Source: Cloeon dipterum
Taxonomy: Eukaryota; Arthropoda; Insecta; Ephemeroptera; Baetidae
DNA length: 64,000 nt
Direction of reading: 5' to 3'
Assembly: GCF_949628265.1 (NCBI RefSeq)
Contig: NC_088790.1
Span: 16,620,545-16,684,544, forward strand
Shown here: positions 12,701 through 25,218 of the stretch, piece after piece
How positions within the stretch are numbered: the stretch's first letter is position 1
Layout of the letters: every line of letters starts with the position of its first letter
Made by a program: the position numbers and the translations under genes
Notes under the pieces: generated by a model
Seen by the model: the letters and a program-made list of their open reading frames with translations, nothing else
What the model was told of the DNA's origin: nothing
Database searches by the model: none

Positions 12701-13885
12701 GAAAGAGTAAGCAATTAACACCCTACAGGTAAGTATACGGGCCGGCTTCTTTCATTTTAGGCTTTTCGCCGTATAATAGGACCCTGTCTGGGTTCTCCAC
12801 TTCCCAAATGTACACCTTGAATTCCACGGGCTGGGGCAGTTTGTTCCAGAACTTATAGGAGGTGCTCTTGTTTGTAAGCACTACGTTCTGCAGCAGGAAA
12901 TCCAGAATTACAAAGTATATTTAACTATATTTAATACAAAAAAGCAATATCTTGATTGCACGTTTTAATAAAAGCCGAAGGGGTTGAAGACCAAAATTAT
13001 TTTCTTAATTTCGTCCTGGTCCCGGTAAAACTGCGCAACGTTCAACAAACACCCAAATTTTCATTGTCGAATTGATTGTTGACCTTTTCTTGCAACAAGG
13101 AAATTCGTGTTTGGTTGTAGAAAGTTGCGCAATTCTACCGGGACCAGGACTATTAGAAACATTAGAGCGAGTCAAGGTGAAGACACGATACTTAAAGAAA
13201 GTTCTGGGGATCTCTAAATACCCTAAATACAATAGATCGCGTTTCGTACATGAACAGTGGCCAAAGACTTGAACTTTTTTGTTACAGATCTAAAAGTGAA
13301 ATATAATCTTACTGAGACTGATACTTATAAGAAGTTTTGTGACATAAAGATTGAAAACGGACTTTTGATTTGTGATGCATTTTAAGAAACACAAACAATG
13401 TTAAATGGGAACTGGAGGGTACCAAATTTTGAGGATAGACATGTATTTACTCACTTGATTTACATCCCATGGATATCACTACTTGTTATGTTCAATTCAG
13501 ATGTATCATTATGAACCCCAGGATATATTTTTAAATGTAGATTTTGTGGTGAACAGTGGGAAAAGTATCATATTTTTAAATGTTTAACAAAAAGAATTAG
13601 TTTAAGAGAAGCAGAGTTGTAAAAATTGATTGTAGGATAAGTGTCGCATGCATATATATGCGTTTAATAATAAATTCATTCGTTAATTAGACTGCCTCTA
13701 TTTTGAATATCATTTTTCCGGTTGTTCAAATGTGGGAATCGGACTTAAATTGAGCCTGAAAATCAACTAACCTTTGTGATTTCATCCTCGATCATGGACG
13801 GGAACAAGCCCCATCCTAAAACGCCACCAACCGCAACGAGGATACCTCCTAACCCGGCTAACCAGCCACCGATGTTGAAAGCCAT
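9717..13885 (-). CDS. CD36 / scavenger receptor class B family, tandem copy 3, exon 4 disrupted (pseudogene or intronised)
   Basis: Third array member. Exons: 13772-13885, 12727-12887, 12516-12666, 11874-12444, 10667-10842, 10176-10291, 9854-10122, 9717-9798. Exons 2, 3, 5, 6 and 7 match the other copies in length and phase. Read straight through, exon 4 hits an in-frame TAG near 12124 and carries a net 5-nt insertion, which would destroy the ectodomain. However, a 68-nt segment at 12086-12153 begins GTAAGA, contains ACTAAT and ends ACAG. Removing it rejoins HVK-equivalent sequence to RNGKTDGHF in frame, deleting 21 family residues and giving about 523 aa. So this is either a recent pseudogene or a gene that lost the lesion by creating an intron. 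The start Met is secure because TGA lies in frame upstream. Exon 8 reads past an AATAAA. Its first intron (12888-13771) holds a 138-bp fold-back element. Confidence 0.7.
13013..13150. repeat. 138-bp imperfect inverted repeat (fold-back element)
   Basis: Left arm begins GTCCTGGTCCCGGTA and the right arm is its reverse complement ending at 13150. The outer 31 nt show about three mismatches; the inner arms continue with small bulges to a tip near 13070-13095. The element is in the first intron of CD36 copy 3 and absent from the same intron in copies 1 and 2. It could be a MITE-like fold-back element or a hairpin RNA source. A half-copy lies at 29625-29698. Confidence 0.75.
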
Positions 13886-13934
13886 GTTGATGTCAAAGTG
13901 GTTTGTCCGCCGCCAACTTCAATACTGGCTTGAT

Positions 13935-13943
13935 CCTTATATA
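13935..13943 (-). promoter_or_regulatory. TATA box of CD36 copy 3
   Basis: Minus-strand TATATAAGG lies 58 nt upstream of the MAFN start. An in-frame TGA between it and the ATG excludes any longer N-terminus in this copy. Confidence 0.6.
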
Positions 13944-13945
13944 CT

Positions 13946-14800
13946 TGAAAACGAGGTGATCAGGCGCACCTTCTTTAAATGAACATCAACAGGTGTTATC
14001 CAAATACTAATTATGTAATTTATTCCAAAGCTAAATGGGTGTCATTATAACTAAAAGCCAATTTTTTAGAATGAATTTAACTCAGCTGCTTTCATCAGTT
14101 CACATTTATTTTATTTCATAGTGTACAATAATAATATTAATAGATTGACTTGGGCAAAATTTGCCGTTGTTTTGTTAAGTAGAATATTTTTTCATGCCAT
14201 TCTGGAGTCACCATTATTGAACAGAAGCGATACTGTCTGATAATCTTCTTTCTCTTCTTGCACACACTATCACAAAAAGTGGCCCGACCACGGGAGTTCG
14301 AATGCACACCAAAGAGTCACTTTGGATATTTCTCAGATCAACGATCTTTGCAATTAAAAATTTTAATGTAACAGGCAAAATTAATTATGACTTAAACGCA
14401 AAATAAATTATAACATGATTAAAATCTTTTAGTACGTTTTGAAGCAGAATTTCAAGAATTCAGGAAGGTAAAAAGATTCTCATTCTAAAAAGTGCTCTTG
14501 AAAAGTTGGAGGCTGTGGTCCCTACTAGATATAAATCCCTTCGCCAAATGTTAGTAACTCATTTCTGCTTTCTAACACGCAACACGCATAGACACGATTT
14601 GTTGGAGTGAAATCCACCTCGAAGGGCAACATGCCATCAAAATCATGTATAGACGACTAATACATATTAAAATATAGAATATTTAACATTATATGCACGG
14701 TTATTCATTATTATGCTTTACTGCATCTCTTCAGAGTATTCGGAAGAAAGCTTTATGTACCAAACGAGTCCGTCAAGTTGGATTACATAAAAAAGTTCAT
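13946..14800. other. Intergenic region between CD36 copy 3 and the ClC gene
   Basis: Positions 14060-14345 carry the array upstream block (CTGCTTTCATCA, AGTGGCCCGACCACG). The remainder is the presumed 3' flank of the ClC gene; no other gene is supported. Confidence 0.5.
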
Positions 14801-17800
14801 TCAGTTGAACAGCACTGAGTTTGGATCTTCATTGTCCATCTGCTTGATGTGTCTGAGAACATCTTTCTTTGTGATCACCCCGAGCAGGCGACTGGAATGA
14901 TTAAAAATTCATCAGCCAAGAGGAAAACAAAACCACTTCAAAGACATTATGTATAATCAACGGGATACATAATTTCAAGTAGGCTGGTCAAAAAACAATT
15001 ATGTTGGCATTTTTGTGTTAGGGAATGATTTTTCCTCTTAGAATATAGTCCATACATTAACGTAATGAAAACTTTTAATTTTACTTTCAAGCTAGGCTGC
15101 TTGAAATTCAGATCAGAAACACCCTATAAGGGAATAAGTGAATTGCAGAGGGGGTTTAATTTACCATCTCTTTCCCACCAAAAGAAAAGAATTAATTGGA
15201 AAGCTTGGGCAATAGTTTAATGCACGATGTGAAATCCAAATGTATTTTCAGCATTTTTAATTTATTATATTATATACACCTAAAAGGTCATACCAACTTC
15301 TATATTTCTTGGTTTGGCATTACAGGAGGGTAAGTTTATAAATTAATTACAACAGCATCAAGCCCTTTCCAGAAAATTAAATAAAATAAATATCACAAAT
15401 TTCATGGAATAATAAGTTCAGTAATAAATCATTGTATTGTTCTTTAAATTACGCAAACCTTTCTGCTCTCACAATGCAAAAAAAAACGATAAATATTGGA
15501 GAAATTATTATTTCACTTACCCATTGTGGGTGACAAGCGTCTGTCTCAGGCCCAGCTTTCGGAACATGTCCACGACAGTCTCCATCGGTGTCTGGTCAGT
15601 CATGGTGATGGGCGCCATGTCGAGAATCTTCTTCAGAATCAGCGGCGCGGGCCGTCTCGCTCCCATGGACGATTCACCTCCATCTCCAGACGCGTTTGGA
15701 CTGACAAACACCACTAAAGATTGGCCAGTGATGCCCTCGTTTAATCTCTTAGCGTTTGCTGCAATCATGTTAGAAGATGGTGGATAAGTAATGACAATGG
15801 AAGATTATTTATATAAATAAAAGTGAGCATAATTTTTCATTTGGCAGGGTGTGGCACAAGGGCGGACAATTGACACGGAGATTGGCCAGCGGATTTTCAG
15901 CCAATTAATTTATTCAATTTTAAATATAACACCGCTAACTAATTTGCATTTGAATAGAATACAAAGACAAATTGCCAAAATTTCTCATGACAGTATTAAA
16001 TGAAATGAAAAGAGAAAGAAAAATTTTCACATAAAATCCAGTACTTTTTGGATAATTGGTAAACAGAGCCTAAACATTGAAAATATAGCAACAATTAAAT
16101 ATTCTTTGGTGAACATCAACCCAACTATAATAAAAAGAGACAATTCACTGTCTCTAAAACAATATTGTAGAACGGACTCAATTAAAAACAAAAAATTCGC
16201 ACAGAATGCCAAAATTCACCAAATATATTAAAACATTTCATTTTAACAACACGGTTAACTACGTCCAATTCACATTATTTCAAATGATTGGTTAAATAAG
16301 AGTGAAAGCCATTTAAAAATTGGGGCAAAGTTGTATCCTGTTACCTATGGCAAGGTTGAGGTCTCTCCTCAAGACGAATCCCACTAGGTATTGGCTCTCT
16401 CTGCTAACGACCACTGGGAATCCATTGTGTTCCGTTTCTTTGAGCAAGGCCGCGACGTCGTCCACTGTCATTGAGTCTTGAGTTATTACACTAAGCGGTT
16501 CATTTCTCCTGAAATCATCAGAGATCCAGGTTTTACGTTTGAGTCAAACAAAACCACTAAAAATGATGAATACCTTTCAAAATCAGTATTAAAACTGAAA
16601 ATTTTAATATAAAAAGTAATGCCCGTTTTTACTTGGGAAAAAGTGATACTACTTGCCGAAAGTCCGTTTCATTAAGGAGATCAAACACTTACTTTGGCTG
16701 CATGACATCAGCAGCGAGCGATGTGTGCTCAAACTCCTCCTTGCTGTCCAGGAAGGGGTATCCATTGAGGTTGATGTGGGCGTCGTAGATGCCCTGCCGG
16801 CCCAGGGCGTCACCAACCCACTTGCTGGCCATGGCTGCGGCCATCAGCGGCACGATGTACCGCACTCCGCCGGTCAACTCGAACATGATCACCACCAAGG
16901 ACACTATCAAGAGCCAAGTTAAAGAATAGGGTCAACAGGTTGGGAAGTGATGAGTCACCTGTCATTCTGGTAACACCGCCCAGCACGGCTGCTGCTCCGA
17001 CCATGGCGTACAGGCCAGGCGTGATGCAGTTGTCCCCAGTCGAGCACTCGCCGCTGAACACCCAGATGTGCGGGTAGTTGTACGCCAACTGCTCCATCCC
17101 GATGCCGACAAATCTGGCGATACGTTAAACGCACAATAAATTAAATGAGTGTAATAGAAAAAAAGGCTATTCTAAACTACAATCAAGGAAAGTCTAAGAA
17201 TTTGACGTTTTAGTTTTTGGTGAAACCATCAATGAATTTTGGTAGCCTTTCCTGATGTGAACCAAGGACAGTGGTGTAAATTGTTTGATTTGATGATTTT
17301 AGCGATACTTTAGATTTGAAGAAAACGGCCCAAAATTTCAAAATTTAAAATGTGCTGTTTTTGCTCAATTTAGCTAAATTTGGATTTGTAGAACTGTTCA
17401 ATGAAACAAATCAATCAGTGGGTAATTTTTCATGCTTGGGAAAATTTAAAAATTTCCCAAAAATGTTAGTTTTGAGCTTCAATTGTTTATCGTAGAGCAA
17501 CACACTCTGAAAGCTGATAAAGCAATACTTTCTTTCATAATTTATCATATCGGCAATATAAGTCAATTGAAAATATAAAACAAATCTTTGCTACGCATGT
17601 GGGAGACAAATATCATAATATACCTCCTTCCTAAAATAATCATAGCAATTAACATAATTTTTCTTCAGCAACGAGGACAGAGTACATGCCAGTTAGAAAA
17701 AATTAATTAAGTGAGATGCTGAACAATGGAAAAGATTTAAAATTTCCTCTATATTGGTATAAAATCTACTACATCCTTTTCTGATATATCGCTCCTAATT

Positions 17801-20800
17801 TAAAGTATCAGCTCAAAGTTTATCACCACTAAAAAATTAATTCAAATTAACTCGAAAGTTATGAAGGATATCAATACCTTCCAACAATGGCGCCAAGGCA
17901 CAGCGAAGGGATGAAGAGCCCGCAGGGAACCTTGATGCCAAAGGTGAAAATGGTGCCAACCAGCTTGAAGATGAGCGCCAAACTGAGCAGCCAGAGAGCG
18001 TTGTACACACCAGGGCCAGCGGCAGCAGTTTCAATTGCCGAGTTGACGTCGGTGAAGTTCCTGTTGTAGTCGCACAAGGGATCCGAGTTGGCAACACCAC
18101 ACTGGCTGAACAGCAGGTAGATAAGTTGGCTGGTGCTCATGCGCGTGTACGGATTGGGGTAGGCGATGACAGCGGTAACCAGAGACACGATCAGCACCTC
18201 AGACACGGGGTACTGGCCGAGGCGGGACACCTTGCGGTAGCGGCACCACCAAAGGTTCGCCTTGATGAAAATGGTGGCGATGACTCCACCAATTACGCCC
18301 AGACCTGAAACAAGAACCCCGTTAAATGATAGCAAGAAGCGTAATTTTCAGATCACCAACCGATGAATGGTACTAGTTCGAAAAAGATCCAGTCTTTGCT
18401 GTACTCGACGTAGAAGAGTACAGAGTGCTCATTGCCGAACGGGTTGATTGAGCGGAGGATGAATGCTGCCACAAGAGCGCAGAAAAAGGATCGCCACAGA
18501 GTTTTCAGGGGAAAGTAGTAGCTGACCTAGAATTAGAAAAAATATTTGTTTTTGAAACGTCGTAAAGAAGGTTTGTGATGAGACACTAAAATTATTCTCA
18601 AGGCAAATTATAAAAGATATAAAAGAGGTGTAAATAAGTAAAATTATTAAGAAACACGAGCAGGAAAATTAAGTGTAAAAATGTAATGCAAGAAAGACAA
18701 GACGATTACACTATTTGTGTTATTCTCATGAAAATAAATAATATATTAAATTAAAGATACAAAATTATGATATTTTAAATCAAAACCTGGCATTTTATTA
18801 TATCTTATTTGATATAAGTGTTGTTGTGTAACTAAATTTACAATTTAACCAATTTAGGCAATTTTATCATAAGCCCCTCATTTTAAGTTTCAAACAAGAC
18901 TTTTTCCCGCTGATTTTTTTTAATTTTGTATTTTTGGTATTTTTCAATTTTATTTGTCATGATTTTGACATATTGATTTGCCTTTAGACCTTTAAGTTTT
19001 AAAAGACCAGTGACTAGTTTGTTACCTCTTCCAAGCTGAAGAGGACTCCACCGATGGGTGCACCAAAAGCCACCGAAACTCCAGCCGCAGCTGCTGCTGA
19101 CAAGATTTCCCTTTTTTTGGCCTCATTCCTGCCGTATTTTGGAAACAAGTAGGAGAGAATGTTGCCTATACAGCAGGCGATGTGCACCATGGGGCCCTCT
19201 TTACCCAAATTGAGTCCAGCGGAAACAGACAACATGATGCCCACCGACTTGATTATCAAAGTCCACTTCCCAAGGTAACCTCTGATGATGAAACCACTCA
19301 AGATCGTTTTGATCTGAAATTGTTATTGCTTTTAGATAAGTCTATTTGATTAATCCAAATCTCTTACCTCAGGAATACCTGAGCCACAAGCGTAAGGTGC
19401 GAACATTCTCACCAGGCATGCCGCGAGGGCGGCGAAGAGCAATGCCCATAAAACGTAGAGGAGGTATGATAAAACGTATGGACCAGAGCCTTCTCTTGAA
19501 AGACCAAAAACTTCGGGCCACGTGAGCCACTGGAACACAATGGATTGAACATAATTACTTTTTTGGCAGATCCACATCACAATTTCCCACAATATCTAAA
19601 ACTTTGTTGCATTACTTGAACATTCTTACAAACATAAAGACATGGATTTTTTAAAATACTGCCAGTTTAGGTTAATAACGATCAAATGAAACCAAGATTG
19701 CGAAAATTATTAAAACGGAATTTTCAAATGTAATCAGAATCAAATTTCACAGTACCTGACTGCATGAGCCCACTTCAAAGTCGGTCTCGTTCGACGACCA
19801 GCAGCATTGCTCCTGGTTAAGCCAGAAGGCTTGCGGACAAATTCCGTACTTGAGGTCGGTCATCCAGCTTGCGCCGATATCGATGACTCCGGCCACCGCA
19901 CCAGTGAACAGACCAACCAGCAGGACGCAGACCCAGCCTGACCAAGCGTCGTGCGCGCCTCGGATGAGGTCACATATTGAGTTTTGTTTTTTCTTGATGA
20001 TGTATCGGTGTCGCATTCGGTCTCGGGCGATGTCCCGCTGCCAGTCAATTGTGTGGAAATCCTCATACTGGCCGATGCCCGGGATCTCATCACTCTCGGT
20101 TGTTACTAAAAGAGGCACAAAACACAATTATAATGTTTTAAGCACTATTTGAAAAATTAAAAAAATTAATTTGGAAAATAAAAGGAAATATTCACTTAGC
20201 CTCAGGAGGCTGTACATTCTGGTGTGCGGCATTTTTTCGTTCTGATTGTGAGGGAATTCGTTTCACACTCACACAGCACGCCCAAATATTTATTTCAACA
20301 TATTTATTTGAAAAACAACTCATTTTATCAACAAAAAATCCAACATGCTTTCTTCAGTGCTGACGATAGTTTTAAAGCTATTGCTAAATTTCTACTTACT
20401 GTGAGAGGCCGCCGCCAATTCTTCCTCCAGCATGGCTCTTTCTGAGACGGTGCCAGTGGTGGTGATGTCGATCATGTCATCATCACTACTCAGGGAGTTG
20501 AGACGGTCCGGGTGTCCGTTTTGGGACCCCTGAAAATAAAAATTTGCGCATTTTCACAAATTGATTGAGTCATTCAAAATTTAAAGGGCAAAAAACTATA
20601 ACGCTTTGTACCAGCTGGTGATACGGAACTTTGATCTTCATTATTTACTCAAAGTTCATTTTTGTTGGGGCGAAACCCTTGTCTGAAATGACACAAAGCG
20701 TGACTAAAAAATGGTGGCTGACTAGCCACTTATTGAGAAGTTCACACTATCTTATCTTATTCCCTCAGACATTGGCTTGTAAACTCACTCTTAAGTCGTA

Positions 20801-23800
20801 AACGAAACAAACAATTTTTCTTACAACTTCACACATTTTGTGCGCTTTTTAAAGGGAAAGTGTAGAATGCTGTTTAAAAATGTTGAACGATAAACGCCGG
20901 CTATGCTTTCATTATTCGTACGTCTTGTTAGACCACATTCACAAACAACCTGTAAGCAGTATGAATAATTTAACGACAAAAATTTAATAGCAATAATTGT
21001 CCACAGTGTGATGCAATGAAAAATTCGCAGAAAAATTTCCGCGCAATACAATTTGCGACCCTTTATATAATGGGTTCCACATCAGATGTGTTTCCAACAA
21101 TACCGGGATGTCAGGGCGGTACAGAGGAGCTTTTAAAATTGACAGGGGTGAAACAGGCATAAGGGTGGAGAGGGTTGGAGGAACAGTGACCTTGCGGTGG
21201 TACACGGCGGTGGCGATTTTGCTGCTAGAAGCAGACGTGGGTGGAGGTGGGCCTCTGCAGGTCCCACCGTGGGCCTGATCACGCGGCTCGAACAGTATCT
21301 GGGGCGCTCAGGGTCGTCAGGGTGACAGCTCGAGTACGACCAGATCATTCATAGCTAAACGTCACCATCACATGACTCACAAAACACACCTAGCGTGGCG
21401 CCAACGCGGCGGACTGTTTGAAAGTTTGCGCAGACACAGTAATGCGAGAGAAGCTGTACAACTATTACTGTCTGCGTTTGAATAAGTAGTCGGAAAATCA
21501 ATATTGCTTCGATTTCTTGAGCAAATTTTGCATATTTCAAGAGTGCATATAAGGCGGCATAAAATTCTCGCTTAAAATTAAAAGAACTCTGCCTCTAATT
21601 TTTATTGTAATGGCCACAACCAGCATTTTATGCCAATTGTAATCTAGCTTTTAGAGGTTTTATTTCTCAGCTTATTATTATGATCCCGCATCGCCTCTGC
21701 TGTGTAATTATTATTTCTAAGAGCTGGATTTAAAAGATAATTCAAATTCAAACCCCCACAATCAATAATTAATAAGAAAGTTTTTTCCATTCGTGAGGGT
21801 AAAAAAGTAAAGGCTCTAAAATCTATTTTAAATTTTAGCTTTTAACAGAAATAATTCGATTTTCGTTAAATCAACAGCAATTGATCTCAAAATTTCGCTA
21901 TAGCTAGTGAGAAGACGATATGAAAGCAAAAGAAGATTACTTTGGAGACGAGAGGTTTTCAAATTGCAAAGCTATAATTAACAAAAGAATTGCAAAAAAA
22001 TCTTAAGCAATTAATTTTTTTAGAATATACTTTTTTAAAGCTATATAGCAGGCGTAGCAAATGAAATGATGTTAAAATATGCTTGTTTGAAAAAATAAAA
22101 GCCAGCGCTGAAAAATGAAGTTAAGAAAATGCAACGGTTTTTTTAGATGAAATTCACTATTGCTTCTAAATTAATTATTTTCAAACTTGAATGTCTATGT
22201 CCGTCATTACTATTCAAATTGGGCCATCAGCACATGAGGATCGAGACGAGTCGCCCCCTTTCAAGTAATCTGAAACCCTTTGGGACACAGACTTCCAAGA
22301 ACACATCATGGCAGTCCTTGAGCGGTGAATTTAACACGAATGCTTGTCTCCGCAGCGCCGCGCCAAGCATGCAGAACGTCTCGTATTTTAATTTTAATCG
22401 CCTTGCTGGAGAATTAATGAACGCATCGCATAATCCTTCATAGCAACTCACCGGCAGCTTGTGGTCGGATAGCGCTTGGTACGACGGGTTGCTGAATTGG
22501 GGTGCCCTGTCACCCCGCAGAGGGTCGCTCTCCATCTCCTCCGTAGCCAGCCGGGAGTCTGCCAGACAAATTAAAAAAATCAAATAATGTACTGTTGATT
22601 CAATAGTTAAAATAGCACAACAAATACTGATTTTGTGATGAAATTTATTAACATCAAATGATTTAACACTGTTTTCTTTCATTATGGCTTGTTTTGGTTA
22701 GTGAAAATTCTAGAACTAGAGCGTTGAGAATTCTTGTAACCACAATATATGTTTGTGTGCGACAAAGTTGCAGCCTTGCTTTTATACCGTTTTTTTAGCA
22801 GTTTAACTTTCTTTTTAGATGTTGGTATGATACTTGCGTGTGCATTTCAAAGATTAACTACTACTGATGGCTGTCACACAGCAATGTATGCAGCCGTAAA
22901 CTTATGCACGTGATATAAATAGAAATACATTGAACGCAGGGGTTATAATAGGCTGAAATTGTAAACCGCAAAGATGATTAATGTATTAATAACAATCATG
23001 CACCCGGTAGGTGAGTGCATCTGCACAAACTGTAATAGCCACTGGAAGAAAAATTCATATCTTTTCCATTCTTTCCTGTGCTTGCTGGTTATGTTACAAA
23101 AAAATTGTAGTTTTTTCTGGATTGTTCCATTTATCAGATCATTTTATCGTGTTGAGATTGAGAATGCTTTCCCTAAAAATGTAAATTTTCCGAGTCAGTA
23201 ATTAATAAAAAAAAATAATTGGTGCATCAAACAGTTACACTAGTAAGGTATATTTCTTTAGTGTGAAAACATTTTTGAGATGAATGAAGCATAGTACACA
23301 ATAGTTCATTCGTTGATTTTCTTAGAATCAAATATTTAATATTTTAATCAGTATAAAGCATTTTTATTTTAGAAATTGTAACGAAATATTTAATGCGGAT
23401 CATGCCAGAAGCAACGCCATTACACAGTGCCAGCCAGTGCGATACACATCATGTCATAGCATTCAATTTTAGAACGTAAGTTCTTCGACATCGCAATTAT
23501 TATGCAGACGTGCAAGATGATGAAATTAATGCTTCTTAATCGGTTCATCTCTATCGAGATGAGCGACCCCCTGATAGTGATCGAACAACTCCCGAAAAAT
23601 CCGTGTAACAATAACATCGCGAACGAATAACATGGGCGCACGGGCCTCATTGGAAGTAGCCCAGTCCAAAAAAGGACCAGCTCCTGTTACTGCCCCCACA
23701 CCAGGGTCTCTTTATTGAAACGCTGGACGTTCGCTCCGTGAAATTTATTCACGCATGCTGAAAAGGTGCAATCCAATAATTTAGGGAGTGGGTCTCCCAA

Positions 23801-25218
23801 ATCCGAATGGATTCGTCATTGCAATGCAAGAGAGACCAACGTACAGCTTGGTTAAAGCGTATCAGATATTTTTTTTCCCTCTTATCCTTCCGCTCAAGAG
23901 TAAAAATACTTTTGCACAACAGGCTGAGGGAGTAAGAGACTCAGCATACTTGATATTGAATTTATTATTTTCGCAGCGCACACGGCACACAACGAATAAC
24001 GCACATACAGTATTATACATAAATATAAGTTCATTACGTTAGCCCACTATAAACCTAAGATGTACAGGTGGAATAGAATTTTGGTCGTTTAAGGGCAGAG
24101 TATGGCGTTGGAATTATTTATTTATTTAAGTCTCCATCATTAGCCATTTAGCATGAATAATTAAATTGAGTCTTAAACACAACCAAATAATATGCTTGAT
24201 GTATTAAATTTTAAGAGAAACAAAAAAGCGTGATAGAGGCTTATTGTTTCTAACGGCAATCCAATTATTTTGTTAATGTCAATAAGGATTAATGATTAAT
24301 TAGCTAATATATTTAAAAAAACAGGACCAACCACATAAATTATGTGAACAAATATGTTAAAAGCGCAAACATGCAGTTTTATCTGCACACCATGCACTTA
24401 CATTGGTACTGATAACCTGCATCTCCTGAAGAAACATCTGTGAATGTTTAAATTATATTTATCAAAATAAATATCAATAGGAATAAGGAAAAAAATAAAT
24501 TAAAACAAAACTATTAAAAAGGGTCACATGGTAAAAGTGCAAATTGATCACATGATGAAGTACATAGTGCAGTTTTATCCCTTTTAACGACTTGAAAAAA
24601 CTGGGTTCGTTTAGAAAATTTAATGAATTTGTCACTATCAATCATGTTAATTGTAAGACAGGTACAATTAAAGACACAAAGAGAGCAATGAGATCCAAAT
24701 AAAAATATTTTTAATTTTATTAATAGGTTTGGAAAATTGCAATTTTAAATTACTTCTTACAAAGCCTTTGGCGCAAGAAATTGGTAAAAAATGTTGATCT
24801 TACACGGTAAAAACCAATGAGTGAGCTATGTAAGAAACTTTAACCTTAAGAATATATTACAACTTATTTTAACTTATTATACACATATATTTGATTTTGA
24901 AGATAATTATATAAATCCCAAACAAAATAGTAAGTAGTATGTAAATTATATTATGACATTGCTCTCGCTGCGAATAATATTATCCTGCGATGTAGATTGA
25001 AAAATACTGCAGTTTGTTTGGTGGTTATAGGGCTGAAGAAATGTGTGTTTTTGTAAACTAAACTCAAGAGTGATAAGATGCGTGCGGAGTTAAAAACAAA
25101 ACACCAAGCTGCTGTCTCATGCAATATCGAAATAATTGGCAGGAAGGACAGTCTGAACAATCATCCAAATTGGAAATATAGTCTTACCAGCCCACCACTT
25201 GTCACCGTCACTCGGCAT
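14801..25218 (-). CDS. ClC-c (CLCN3/4/5 orthologue): ClC-3/4/5-type chloride/proton exchanger
   Basis: Endosomal/lysosomal voltage-gated 2Cl-/H+ antiporter that supports vesicle acidification. Exons of the longest form: 25188-25218, 22452-22558, 20400-20529, 19756-20105, 19368-19529, 19026-19313, 18361-18526, 17878-18304, 16959-17113, 16693-16903, 16345-16508, 15521-15758, 14801-14891. Phases sum to 839 aa. Diagnostic pieces: [32 protein letters not shown] (gating Glu about residue 299), [15 protein letters not shown] (proton-pathway Glu about 355), [10 protein letters not shown], and two C-terminal CBS domains (about 672-735 and 755-835) ending DPNSVLFN. Both exchanger glutamates are present, so a transporter rather than a channel is expected. 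The first two exons are inferred from matching phases. Two shorter alternative first exons are listed separately. Confidence 0.93.
17235..17530 (+). repeat. Dispersed repeat, copy in a ClC intron
   Basis: GTAGCCTTTCCTGATGTGAA followed by related AT-rich sequence recurs at 46320-46575 in an MBD4 intron. Both copies also share TCTGAAAGCTG near their ends. The family is unidentified. Confidence 0.5.
20612..20641 (-). other. Candidate alternative first coding exon C of the ClC gene
   Basis: A 30-nt open segment, [10 protein letters not shown], ends at a CTG|GTACAA donor in phase 0 and fits the same common exon at 20529. A minus-strand TATATAAAGG about 420 nt upstream (21061-21070) could be its promoter. 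In-frame TAA lies just 5' of the ATG region, so this is a start, not a continuation. Confidence 0.4.
21061..21070 (-). promoter_or_regulatory. TATA-like element upstream of ClC alternative exon C
   Basis: Minus strand reads TATATAAAGG inside the ClC gene, 5' of the candidate exon at 20612-20641. Function is inferred from position only. Confidence 0.3.
24402..24437 (-). other. Candidate alternative first coding exon B of the ClC gene
   Basis: A 36-nt open segment, [12 protein letters not shown], sits between a TTCACAG acceptor and a GTAAGT donor. It ends in phase 0, so it can join exon 20400-20529 (GSQNGHPD...) directly but not the 22452-22558 exon. The ATG directly follows the acceptor, which fits a start exon with a spliced 5' UTR. 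Transcript evidence is needed. Confidence 0.4.

Noticed and set aside
17837-18335. Second open frame overlapping the ClC exon 17878-18304
   Set aside because: The other frame carries clear ClC motifs ([21 protein letters not shown]); this one is a frame shadow.
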